Shown one piece after another: positions 1 through 6,201 of a DNA stretch of 8,832 nt. The DNA is taken from the NCBI GenBank assembly GCA_025996695.1, contig BNTP01000087.1, positions 1 to 8,832 of the forward strand. Direction: 5' to 3'. The translations under genes were made by a program, and so were the position numbers. This DNA is from Bacteroidia bacterium. GTDB taxonomy: Bacteria > Bacteroidota > Bacteroidia > Bacteroidales > Azobacteroidaceae. Position 1 is the stretch's first letter. Every line of letters starts with the position of its first letter. The notes under the pieces were generated by a model. It did not search any database, was not told the origin of the DNA, and saw nothing but the letters and a program-made list of their open reading frames with translations.

Positions 1-1
1 C

Positions 2-370
2 AGCTGGCTGGGATTAAGTCCCAAAAACAAGCAAAGCGGGAAAATGAAGAAACGGGTCAAATCTTCCAAAGGTAATTGTGCCGGAGAAATCTTCCGGCAG
101 TCGGCACAATCCTTGTTAACCAGTAAGAACAATGCGATAGGCGCTTTTATTCGACGGCTAAGGGGACGTAAAGGATCTCCGATTGCCATTAAAGCCGGTG
201 CAAGAAAAATCGCTATTGCTTTTTACAATGCGCTTACTCAGGGAATGGATTATGTGGAACTTGGTGCTATCAAATACGCTGAATTGTTACAGGAAAGAGA
301 ATTGAGAGCGTTGCGAAATTTGGCTCATAAACATAATTTCTATCTCGTTGACAATCAATGTGTTGCGTAA
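2..370 (+). CDS. IS110-family transposase, C-terminal fragment (5' end outside window)
   Basis: The frame is open from base 2, so the ATG at 44 is internal and the gene continues off the left edge; 122 residues are visible. The fragment starts SWLGLSPKNKQSGK, which resembles the conserved block of the Transposase_20 (IS116/IS110/IS902) domain. The serine of this SG motif probably corresponds to the conserved serine implicated in strand transfer in that family. The remainder is the typical basic helical tail (FIRRLRGRKGSPIAIKAGAR, then YxxLTxGxxYVE and a charged C-terminus). IS110-family enzymes pair an N-terminal DEDD RuvC-like domain (not visible here) with this domain and use a structured bridge RNA encoded in the element's non-coding end. 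It converges with the minus-strand dehydratase gene. Whether the complete copy is active cannot be judged from here. Confidence 0.85.
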   Translation, partial: SWLGLSPKNKQSGKMKKRVKSSKGNCAGEIFRQSAQSLLTSKNNAIGAFIRRLRGRKGSPIAIKAGARKIAIAFYNALTQGMDYVELGAIKYAELLQERELRALRNLAHKHNFYLVDNQCVA

Positions 371-419
371 ATCCGTCATTGGTACCGAGCCGCAGGCGAG
401 TGGAGACACCCTATGATGC

Positions 420-474
420 AGAGCACTTGCCGCCCACTGCGGGATAGCACGGGCGTCCGCAGGGACAGTGCGCT
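420..474 (+). other. Nested hairpin downstream of IS110-type transposase
   Basis: An outer stem pairs 420-427 (AGAGCACT) with 467-474 (AGTGCGCT), eight pairs with one mismatch. An inner perfect 6-bp stem pairs 437-442 (CTGCGG) with 457-462 (CCGCAG) around a 14-base loop. CGCCC at 431-435 can alternatively pair with GGGCG at 451-455. A short T run (TTTT, 477-480) follows on the plus strand. It may be the right end of the element, a weak terminator, part of a bridge RNA (which lies 3' of the transposase in the IS1111 subgroup), or an unrelated intergenic repeat. The pairing is read directly; the role is not known. Confidence 0.4.
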
Positions 475-510
475 ACCTTTTGTATAGGAAATTTGTCCTG
501 CACCCCATTC

Positions 511-2499
511 CTAACCGTTTTGCTTTTGGGCAGGCTTATCCAAATTCGCGTACTGCGAATTCATGCTGATAAACTCCGGAACGATGTCTTTCATCACTTT
601 CACGACTTCGGTTGTAGAGCGCTCGTTGGCAAATTTTTCCAATAGCGTCAAGGAGTCGCGCAAACGAGCACAATCACATTCCTGCACTTCGCCAATACGG
701 ATTTTGCGATTGTGCGTCGGAATAAGCGTTTCCGCATCGTAGAGCAACTCTTCATAGAGCTTTTCGCCCGGACGCAGTCCTGAAAACACGATATTAATAT
801 CTATGTAGGGCTCCAAACCCGACAGGCGAATCATTTCTTCTGCCATGTCTTTGATTTTCACTTTATCGCCCATGTCAAAGACGAAAATTTCGCCCCCTTT
901 ACCAAAATTGCCGGCATCTAAGACTAATCGGCAGGCTTCGGTAATGGTCATAAAATAGCGGGTAATTTCGGGGTGGGTGACAGTGATAGGCCCACCTGCG
1001 CGAATTTGTTGTTCAAAACGAGGAATCACAGAACCATTTGAGCCTAAGACATTGCCAAAACGAGTGGTGATGAAACGAGTGGCGCGGTCGCCTTTTTCTT
1101 CTTTCAAGTGTTTGGAAAGCGACTGAATATACATTTCGGCAATGCGTTTGGAAGCCCCCATCACATTACTTGGATTCACCGCCTTATCGGTCGAAATCAT
1201 CACAAAAGCCTCTGCATTATATTCCACAGCCAAATCGGCGATGTTTTTTGTGCCCAACACATTGGTGAGAATCGCCTCGCAAGGATGTTCTTCCATCAGC
1301 GGCACATGTTTGTAAGCCGCCGCGTGGTACACCATATCCGGTTTGTATTTTTCAAATACCGATCGCATCAGAGCATAGTCCCGCACATTGCACAAAACGG
1401 CTTTATATTTGACAGACGGATATTTGTCGCTCATCTCCAAACTAATTTCGTGGAGCGGACTTTCAGCCACATCGCACAAAACAAGCAATCCCACATCGAA
1501 TTTGCTCACTTGTCGCACAATTTCACTGCCAATCGAACCGGCGGCTCCCGTGATAAGCACAGTCTTTCCTTTCAAATTTTCAGCAATCGACTCCGTGTCA
1601 ATGTTGATGGGAATCCGTTGCAGTAATTCCTCTACCTTGACTTTCTTTAACTCGCTGACTTGCAATTTATCGTTGCTCCAATCTTCAATAGGAGGAGAAG
1701 ACAGTATCTCTTTTTTGTATTTGTTGCAATAATTTGCAATCCGTTGTTTTTCAGATCGTTCGATGCGTCGCGGTTCAATTACAATCGCTTGAAATTGGTT
1801 GCGCACTTTCTCATTGTCAAACGTTTTTTCTACAGAATAAATCGGTTTATTGCTGATGCGTTTGTTGATGGCATCGCTTTCGGTGGAGAGAAAGCCGACA
1901 ACATCATATTTCACCGTTGGCATGTGATTTAGCAAGTGTGCCAAATCCACATTTTCTTGTTCCACACCATAAATAAGTACCGGAATGCTTGTGCGGTAAG
2001 TGGACACATTGCTATTGACTCGGTCAAAAAGCAGCCGCACAGTCATTTTTACAGAAAAAACAAAGCAAAATCCCAGCAAAAAATTGATTAAATAAAGTAA
2101 ACAGATAAGTTGAGTGGACAACGCAGCGGATGCAAAAATCGGATTAGAACAATGATTAGCGAAATTAACGACTATCATTGTTATAATCAACAATGTGACA
2201 TTTGCGAAAAATAACGATCCGAAAATGCGCATGACATCCCGAAATCCGGAATAGCGCATGACGCTTTGAAAGGTCTTGAAAAACAGGAAAAATAATCCCG
2301 TCACCGCCACACATATAATTGCCAAGACCCAAAACGACTGTCTATCAAAAGGATAATTTTTGAACCCAAAACAAATCAGGTAGGCAAAAGTAAAGGCTCC
2401 AAAAGTCAACAAAAAATCAATACCAAAAATAAACCATTTCGGTAGGTAGGGAACTGTTTTCAATCTGTCTAGTGCCGTGTACAAATAGTTTGCTTTCAT
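511..2499 (-). CDS. Membrane-anchored nucleotide-sugar 4,6-dehydratase (CapD/FlaA1/PglF family)
   Basis: The 662-residue protein probably converts a UDP-N-acetylhexosamine to its 4-keto-6-deoxy form, a first step toward modified sugars for capsule, O-antigen or protein glycans. Four hydrophobic segments (about 23-46, 57-75, 92-113, 127-150) anchor it in the inner membrane. A middle nucleotide-binding-like region (about 172-290) precedes the extended SDR domain. The NAD-binding motif GAAGSIG is at 318-324. The catalytic block is STDK (436-439), followed by NVMGASK with Met447 and Lys451 where short SDRs have YxxxK, as is usual for this family. RFGNVLGSNGSV (479-491) and GLRPGEKLYEELL (574-586) are further family motifs. 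I chose the ATG at 2499 because a TATCTTTG box lies about 33 bases upstream and the first membrane helix follows at a normal distance. The frame stays open to a TTG at 2688, but that would overlap the upstream gene. The exact sugar substrate cannot be read from sequence. Confidence 0.9.
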   Translation of the reverse strand: MKANYLYTALDRLKTVPYLPKWFIFGIDFLLTFGAFTFAYLICFGFKNYPFDRQSFWVLAIICVAVTGLFFLFFKTFQSVMRYSGFRDVMRIFGSLFFANVTLLIITMIVVNFANHCSNPIFASAALSTQLICLLYLINFLLGFCFVFSVKMTVRLLFDRVNSNVSTYRTSIPVLIYGVEQENVDLAHLLNHMPTVKYDVVGFLSTESDAINKRISNKPIYSVEKTFDNEKVRNQFQAIVIEPRRIERSEKQRIANYCNKYKKEILSSPPIEDWSNDKLQVSELKKVKVEELLQRIPINIDTESIAENLKGKTVLITGAAGSIGSEIVRQVSKFDVGLLVLCDVAESPLHEISLEMSDKYPSVKYKAVLCNVRDYALMRSVFEKYKPDMVYHAAAYKHVPLMEEHPCEAILTNVLGTKNIADLAVEYNAEAFVMISTDKAVNPSNVMGASKRIAEMYIQSLSKHLKEEKGDRATRFITTRFGNVLGSNGSVIPRFEQQIRAGGPITVTHPEITRYFMTITEACRLVLDAGNFGKGGEIFVFDMGDKVKIKDMAEEMIRLSGLEPYIDINIVFSGLRPGEKLYEELLYDAETLIPTHNRKIRIGEVQECDCARLRDSLTLLEKFANERSTTEVVKVMKDIVPEFISMNSQYANLDKPAQKQNG

Positions 2500-2531
2500 C
2501 CGTATACTCAAAGTTAACTTCCTTCGGTCTG

Positions 2532-2539
2532 CAAAGATA
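2532..2539 (-). promoter_or_regulatory. Bacteroidota-type -7 box for the dehydratase gene
   Basis: On the minus strand the sequence reads TATCTTTG, matching the TAnnTTTG -7 consensus of Bacteroides primary sigma factor promoters. The expected -33 position, 19 bases upstream, reads TTCA rather than TTTG, so that element is weak. Predicted transcription starts near 2529, giving a leader of about 30 bases before the ATG at 2499. The box lies in the gap after the stop of the upstream gene, so the dehydratase can be transcribed independently. Confidence 0.5.
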
Positions 2540-2577
2540 ATGCTTATTTTTGAATAAATGAATAATTTGGTTAAAAA

Positions 2578-2594
2578 TACCCCCCCCCATTTAA
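2578..2594 (-). repeat. Poly-G tract (9 G) in shared context TTAAATG(G)nTA, copy 1
   Basis: The minus strand reads TTAAATGGGGGGGGGTA. The TAA at 2593-2591 is the stop codon of the upstream gene, and an ATG (2590-2588) follows it directly with its G forming part of the run. The tract lies about 50-60 bases upstream of the predicted dehydratase transcription start. With nine G the ATG is out of frame with the dehydratase. With eight (or eleven) it would be in frame and add about 30 residues. Long G runs are prone to slippage. A second tract in the same context is at 5830-5847. Confidence 0.7.
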
Positions 2595-3739
2595 CATTTT
2601 TTAATACTTTGGAAATAATAACCATGTTCGTTCCGGTGATAGCCCACGCAAAATTCACCCACAAAATCAGGCGATAAAAACCGCTCAAAGAGCCTTAACG
2701 CAAGATAGCCCATACTTTTGCGCATATTGATTTCGACGCACGGATGCAGCCTCATTTGGTTGTTGTCCAAATAAATAAGCATATCCACGCCGATGTTTCC
2801 GTGATAATGCGGGGCATAAATTTGACCGATAATTTGCAGCAATTGGCATTGGATTTTTTCCAATAAATCGCCGGAAACAAATTCAGTCAATCGTTTTTTG
2901 ATGGCGTCCTGCGACAACAAAAAACTTTTTTCGTAAGCCCCTTTCGCATTGGTTTGAAACAAGGAATAGCCTATGAAATTCACCGTCATTGCGGACGTAA
3001 CCCGCAATCCCCTGACTGCCTGCTTGTCTGCGTTAATGGAAAAGTGCATGGAAAAATCCAACTGCTTGTCTAAGGCGCGTTCCAACGACACAGCCGATTG
3101 TTTGCGTACCATGCCTTTCAAAATTTGGCGTTCCGATTGCGCCATTTTTCCGGGCGGCAACCACACCAAACCCTTGCCTGAAGATGAATAGGGGGCTTTT
3201 GCGACTAATTGGCACGCACTATGCGCCACAATTTGTTCAATTTCGTCCGGATTGGAATAAAATTGGGGCAAGAGGTTTTTGTCAATTTCAGGAATGGTGT
3301 CAATGAGCGTTGACAACACCGTTTGGGCTGTTTGTCGACCGCCGAGTGTGCGGTACACGTCTTTCCAAGCCGGAATTTGCCAATCAAGCCGGTGCTGTTC
3401 ACTCATTTGTGTCAAAAAATGGCACGCTTGCGGCGAAATTCCCCAAATATCCACAGCCTGATTGACCAAACGTTGAAATAATTCATCCGATTCTTGAAGA
3501 TGTTTCAAGTCATCCATTGAAACCGTAGTTGCCAATTCACAAGCATGCAATTGGGCGATTTCTTTCAAAAAAGATTCCGGCAACGGCTCGTAAACAAGCA
3601 CAAAATCGTCAGGATGCGCATACCACACAGGCAAAAAAGCCAACTCACGCTGCATACGCACGTGATTGGTGGGTGCTTGATAGTATTTTGAGCCGTTGAG
3701 CACCGCCGCCTCATGTCCCGGATTAAAATAGTGAATCAT
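2591..3739 (-). CDS. Conserved ATP-grasp-like protein of unknown function
   Basis: The product has 382 residues from the ATG at 3739. A TTG at 3751 is also in frame but lies inside the -7 promoter box, so it is rejected. It begins MIHYFNPGHEAAVLNGS, a start I associate from memory with uncharacterised Bacteroidales proteins. The fold looks ATP-grasp-like: VAKAPYSSSGKGL (179-191) resembles the nucleotide-binding glycine-rich loop, ERALDKQLDFSMHF (220-233) the following strand pair, and GNIGVDMLIY (314-323) plus HPCVEINMR (332-340, with Glu336 and Asn338) a metal-binding end. ATP-grasp enzymes usually join a carboxylate to an amine or thiol through an acyl phosphate; the substrate here is unknown. 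No signal peptide is seen, so it is probably cytoplasmic. Residues about 240-252 are encoded by an inserted palindromic element. The stop codon abuts a poly-G tract. Confidence 0.75.
   Translation of the reverse strand: MIHYFNPGHEAAVLNGSKYYQAPTNHVRMQRELAFLPVWYAHPDDFVLVYEPLPESFLKEIAQLHACELATTVSMDDLKHLQESDELFQRLVNQAVDIWGISPQACHFLTQMSEQHRLDWQIPAWKDVYRTLGGRQTAQTVLSTLIDTIPEIDKNLLPQFYSNPDEIEQIVAHSACQLVAKAPYSSSGKGLVWLPPGKMAQSERQILKGMVRKQSAVSLERALDKQLDFSMHFSINADKQAVRGLRVTSAMTVNFIGYSLFQTNAKGAYEKSFLLSQDAIKKRLTEFVSGDLLEKIQCQLLQIIGQIYAPHYHGNIGVDMLIYLDNNQMRLHPCVEINMRKSMGYLALRLFERFLSPDFVGEFCVGYHRNEHGYYFQSIKKC
2983..3020. repeat. Palindromic interspersed element inside the ATP-grasp-like gene
   Basis: The plus strand has ATTGCGG (2988-2994) and its exact reverse complement CCGCAAT (3002-3008) around a 7-base loop, flanked by CCGTC and CCCCTG. 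It closely resembles a dispersed repeat (CGTCATTGCGGGCTTGACCCGCAATCC type) that I know from memory of several bacterial groups. In the minus-strand gene it is read as roughly QAVRGLRVTSAMT, between the DFSMHFSINADK and VNFIGYSLF strands. A related, more decayed copy is at 6781-6810. Confidence 0.65.
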
Positions 3740-3748
3740 ATTGCATTG

Positions 3749-3778
3749 CAAAGATACGATTTTTCACACAAATATCAA
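3749..3778 (-). promoter_or_regulatory. Promoter of the ATP-grasp-like gene (TTG-N19-TATCTTTG)
   Basis: The minus strand has TTG (3778-3776), exactly 19 bases, then TATCTTTG (3756-3749), a good match to the Bacteroides -33/-7 consensus in both sequence and spacing. Only nine bases separate the -7 box from the ATG at 3739. Transcription should therefore start about 5-7 bases before the start codon, giving an almost leaderless mRNA. The box also contains the alternative in-frame TTG, which argues against that start. Confidence 0.6.
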
Positions 3779-3820
3779 TAAAAAAGCGGTTTCGTCGGAA
3801 AACCCCGATCAATTATGGAC

Positions 3821-3890
3821 GTGAATCTCCTGACAAACAAGGCACTGCCTTGTTTGTCAGTCAAAAATCAATCGCTTAGCGGGAGATCAC
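3821..3890 (-). terminator. Large nested inverted repeat after the fimbrillin-like gene
   Basis: A perfect 15-base inverted repeat, CTGACAAACAAGGCA (3830-3844) and TGCCTTGTTTGTCAG (3846-3860), can form a stem of about 13 bp with a 5-base loop. An outer arm GTGAATCTC (3821-3829) pairs with GAGATCAC (3883-3890) with one bulged A. It lies 12-80 bases past the stop of the minus-strand lipoprotein gene and before the next gene's promoter, where a terminator is expected. No clear T run follows on either strand, so it is not a standard intrinsic terminator. It could instead be an insertion remnant or a protein-binding palindrome. Confidence 0.5.
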
Positions 3891-3901
3891 AGGTCTAGAT
3901 T

Positions 3902-5605
3902 CTACAGTACGCGCACGCATCGTACAGTGCCGGCATTACTCGTCGCCCAGCCCGATACACTACGTATATTCAGCGCGGGCGGGGCAGCAGAATAGGTCAC
4001 GGCCATATTAGGGAAGCTCGGGTCATCCACGTGCCAATGGGTAGATACGTCCCAACCACCCCACATAAGTCCGTTATACATCCCGGCAGCCGACGATGCG
4101 CTGATCCATGCAAGTACTAGATCCCCGCTAGTCCCGGATGTTCCATGACCTCCCGTTAGGGCATTGAACGCCGACCCGAGCGCATCCCATTGCGTCCTGT
4201 TAGGCAGAGCCCATTCCGCCCCAAGTGCCTTGCACGCATCGTATGCTTGTGCCTTGCTATAATACCAACCGCGACCGGAATTTTCATTTGGACCACCCTG
4301 GTCGTAAATTTGATATTCAGCGGTGCCTTCGGCAATATTTTGCGTCGTCCAGCAAATATTTTCTAAACCCGGATTACTATAATTCGCCGTTGTATAACCT
4401 TTAATCGGGTGGATGCCGCATATCCACGGTACATAATCCTCTGCAGCCAGATTAAAACCACTCACCGCCGGAATAGAGAACGCAATCTCTTCGCCGTCCA
4501 AGCCTAAGGTCAGCAAGAACGTATATTGCCGACCGGCTTCAAACACGATGCCAAGAGCTTTATTTGCAGGGTCGTGCAACCGGAAAACAACTTGTCGCCT
4601 GTTCACCGTGTCGTTGGTGAGATAATCCACTTCGGCAATGGTGGCATACAAATAGGAAGCATCCGGCAGAAGAGGGTCTATTTCGGCAACCGTGCCATAT
4701 TCCGGCGTGCTGCCGGTGAAGGCGCCCAACACTGTTTCTTGAGGCAACACCATCAAGCCGTTACTCGCATTGGTAACATCGGTATAATCGCTACTCGCAG
4801 TGCCTGTGCCGTAAGGCACAAGCACATTTGTGCTCCCAAGATCCACTTTGTATGTAACCGAATCGTGTTGTGCTTTCCAAGCAACGTCGTATGTTCCCGC
4901 AGTATGAGCAAAACTATTCGCGCCATTCGGTACCGAATCGAGCAGGTTGAGCGTTCCTTTCGATTTCAACTTACTCAAAGCCAGTTCTTTAATCACATAC
5001 GTCTTGTTTTTGTTCTGATTTTGAGCCTTGAACACAATCCGCGACAGCGCGTGCTTGAAATTCAATTGCACCGTAGGACTGCTTGCAAAAGTCAAATCGA
5101 CACTTTTTGTAACCATGAAATCCTCTTGCTGGTCAATCGGACGACTGTCGCCGACCCATCCGGGCACGGTGTATTTAATCTCGGGGCCGGTGGCAGGAGG
5201 GAGCGTGACCGAAGGCGCCTGTTTCAAACCAACCGTCACATTCACACTTGACGCGGGCGAGTAAGCGAAGAAATCGACGGAGTCTCTTGCCGGCCAGCTG
5301 GCTTTGGGGAAGTAGTCCCAAGTACTAGCCCCGCCCGCTTCGCCACGTGTTACAGTTACGCCGTTCAGCACATAGCCGTCATAAACCGTTGGTGTTGCGG
5401 CTGGATGGCTCCATGCCGAGGTGGTGAACGAAGTCATCGACCCTGTGGTGGTTACACTTGCGCGCAGCTGCTTGTCCGCGAACGTCTTGAAGAAAATCTC
5501 TCTCTCGCTACTCTGCAACGGACTGGATTGATACAAATCGGTTGCACAACTGCTGCTCAAAGCCACCAGGCCGAGCATGCTAAAATAGATGTTTTTTGCT
5601 TTCAT
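3902..5605 (-). CDS. Fimbrillin-like lipoprotein with FISUMP-type C-terminal domain
   Basis: The 567-residue surface protein starts with a lipoprotein signal (MKAKNIYFSMLGLVALSSSC) with the lipid-modified cysteine at 20. The body from about 35 to 385 resembles the Mfa-like/fimbrillin family: a strand-rich, Ser/Thr-rich region, the signature LNFKHALSRIVFKAQN (181-196), and a late FEAGRQYTFLLTL (355-367). From about 415 the sequence changes to a FISUMP-like module: ICWTTQNIAEGT, GRGWYYSKAQAYDAC, LPNRTQWDAL (467-476) and a terminal VRCVRVL (561-567). Fimbrillins are exported as lipoproteins, trimmed by an Arg-specific protease and built into type V pili. Arg48 and Arg87 are possible trimming sites, which is inference. 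No pilus anchor, tip or usher-like genes flank it, so it may be a solitary adhesin rather than a pilus subunit. The ATG at 5605 is fixed by the signal peptide. The nearest promoter-like sequence is over 300 bases upstream. Confidence 0.8.
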   Translation of the reverse strand: MKAKNIYFSMLGLVALSSSCATDLYQSSPLQSSEREIFFKTFADKQLRASVTTTGSMTSFTTSAWSHPAATPTVYDGYVLNGVTVTRGEAGGASTWDYFPKASWPARDSVDFFAYSPASSVNVTVGLKQAPSVTLPPATGPEIKYTVPGWVGDSRPIDQQEDFMVTKSVDLTFASSPTVQLNFKHALSRIVFKAQNQNKNKTYVIKELALSKLKSKGTLNLLDSVPNGANSFAHTAGTYDVAWKAQHDSVTYKVDLGSTNVLVPYGTGTASSDYTDVTNASNGLMVLPQETVLGAFTGSTPEYGTVAEIDPLLPDASYLYATIAEVDYLTNDTVNRRQVVFRLHDPANKALGIVFEAGRQYTFLLTLGLDGEEIAFSIPAVSGFNLAAEDYVPWICGIHPIKGYTTANYSNPGLENICWTTQNIAEGTAEYQIYDQGGPNENSGRGWYYSKAQAYDACKALGAEWALPNRTQWDALGSAFNALTGGHGTSGTSGDLVLAWISASSAAGMYNGLMWGGWDVSTHWHVDDPSFPNMAVTYSAAPPALNIRSVSGWATSNAGTVRCVRVL

Positions 5606-5639
5606 GCTTTTTTTAATTTATTGTTTATACTCTAATTTT

Positions 5640-5681
5640 AATTTATTGTTCATTATTCATTGTTCATTATTCATTGTTCAT
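5640..5681 (-). repeat. 14-bp AT-rich tandem repeats before the fimbrillin-like gene
   Basis: Three 14-base units lie in tandem. Plus-strand TATTCATTGTTCAT occurs at 5654-5667 and 5668-5681, with a variant AATTTATTGTTCAT at 5640-5653. A further variant (AATTTATTGTTTAT, about 5614-5627) lies 12 bases further left. The array starts 35 bases upstream of the ATG, inside the probable mRNA leader. There are no spacers, so it is not CRISPR. Copy number could vary and alter leader length, but no function is shown. Confidence 0.7.
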
Positions 5682-5709
5682 TGTTTTGCCGCCCTCGCAA
5701 TAGCGCACA

Positions 5710-5745
5710 AAGCCGCAACAAGACACGGTTGTCCTGTTGCGGCTT
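5710..5745. other. Strong hairpin in the probable leader of the fimbrillin-like gene
   Basis: AAGCCGCAACA (5710-5720) pairs perfectly with TGTTGCGGCTT (5735-5745). After an A-C mismatch, GACA (5722-5725) pairs with TGTC (5730-5733), closing a CGGT loop: 15 pairs in all with one mismatch. If transcription starts near 5916, the structure lies about 170-205 bases into the leader and could act as an attenuator, stability element or processing site. Only three T residues follow on the minus strand, so strong termination is unlikely. Confidence 0.5.
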
Positions 5746-5829
5746 GCTGGTATGTGTGTGAAAATTGTTTAGCGCGGGATGCGCGTAAAGGCCAAGCCGG
5801 CACGCGCAATGTGCTGAGAATGAGGAATT

Positions 5830-5847
5830 TACCCCCCCCCCATTTAA
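5830..5847 (-). repeat. Poly-G tract (10 G) in shared context TTAAATG(G)nTA, copy 2
   Basis: The minus strand reads TTAAATGGGGGGGGGGTA, the same flanks as the tract at 2578-2594 with one more G. An ATG (5843-5841) leads into the run, and at the present length it reads Met-Gly-Gly-Gly-stop. The tract lies about 70-85 bases downstream of the predicted transcription start of the fimbrillin-like gene, within its leader. Surrounding sequence beyond these flanks is not shared with copy 1. Confidence 0.7.
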
Positions 5848-5918
5848 GTTGCTGATAATGAGCGGGTTACGAAAAATATTTTTTGTTTGCTTCATTTGAC
5901 CAATACATGATTCGGAGA

Positions 5919-5949
5919 CAAAGGTACAAACAATTTTTTAATAATCACA
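5919..5949 (-). promoter_or_regulatory. Predicted promoter for the fimbrillin-like gene (TGTG-N19-TACCTTTG)
   Basis: The minus strand carries TACCTTTG (5926-5919), a full match to TAnnTTTG, with TGTG (5949-5946; consensus TTTG, one mismatch) exactly 19 bases upstream. I saw no other TAnnTTTG between here and the ATG at 5605. If it drives that gene the leader is about 310 bases and contains the poly-G tract, the hairpin and the tandem repeats. It could instead drive an unrecognised short transcript. Confidence 0.45.
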
Positions 5950-5998
5950 CACTATTTGATGTTTGTCAGGGCAACCGCATGAAAATTATGATGATGAA

Positions 5999-6145
5999 AA
6001 AGACCGGAGGTCTTTACGTCACCCCGTATGGGGTGCAATTTTGATAACCCCGTACAAGCGAAGCGCAGTGCGGGGTGGAGCGACCACCATATCCACAGCG
6101 ACCCCGTATGGGGTCGAACATACAGATGGCACACCTTCGGTGTGC
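5999..6145. repeat. Cluster of five GC-rich palindromes
   Basis: Five hairpins lie within about 150 bases: AAAGACC/GGTCTTT (5999-6015), CACCCC-GTAT-GGGGTG (6020-6035), ACCCCGTAC with GTGCGGGGT (about 6046-6077, one G-T pair), CGACCCC-GTAT-GGGGTCG (6099-6116), and GCACACC-TTC-GGTGTGC (6129-6145). Three share the left arm ACCCCGTA. This resembles dispersed REP-like palindromic units I associate with Bacteroidota intergenic DNA; that link is from memory. It lies past the end of the ABC ATPase gene. Confidence 0.65.
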
Positions 6146-6201
6146 GTGAGGAGAGGCGTAACAGATGGAAACAAAATCGCTGAATATAGCTGAATTTTGA
6201 T

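Noticed and set aside
373..381. CCGTCATTG just past the transposase stop as a third copy of the palindromic element.
   Set aside because: Only nine bases match and there is no paired arm downstream.
1108..1626. A 172-codon plus-strand open frame inside the dehydratase gene.
   Set aside because: It lies opposite the conserved SDR domain, and its His/Phe/Arg-rich composition is typical of an antisense shadow.
2578..2594. Poly-C runs as pure sequencing or assembly artefacts.
   Set aside because: Exact lengths may be miscounted, but two runs with the same six-base flank on one side and TA on the other are unlikely to be artefacts.
2500..2688. N-terminal extension of the dehydratase frame to a TTG at 2688 (63 extra residues).
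   Set aside because: It overlaps the 3' end of the ATP-grasp-like gene, crosses the poly-G tract and the predicted promoter, and starts with TTG. The ATG at 2499 has a promoter at a normal distance.
4526..5251. A 241-codon open frame on the plus strand inside the fimbrillin-like gene.
   Set aside because: It is antisense to a gene with a signal peptide and recognisable domains, and its translation shows no domain or signal.
5640..5681. Tandem repeats as a possible CRISPR array.
   Set aside because: Units are 14 bases, AT-rich and contiguous, with no spacers.
5671..5895. A 74-codon minus-strand frame through the poly-G tract, starting MKQTKNIFRNP.
   Set aside because: The start is plausible, but the frame depends on poly-G length and then runs through the hairpin and tandem repeats without any protein feature. 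It is kept only as a possible leader peptide in the findings.
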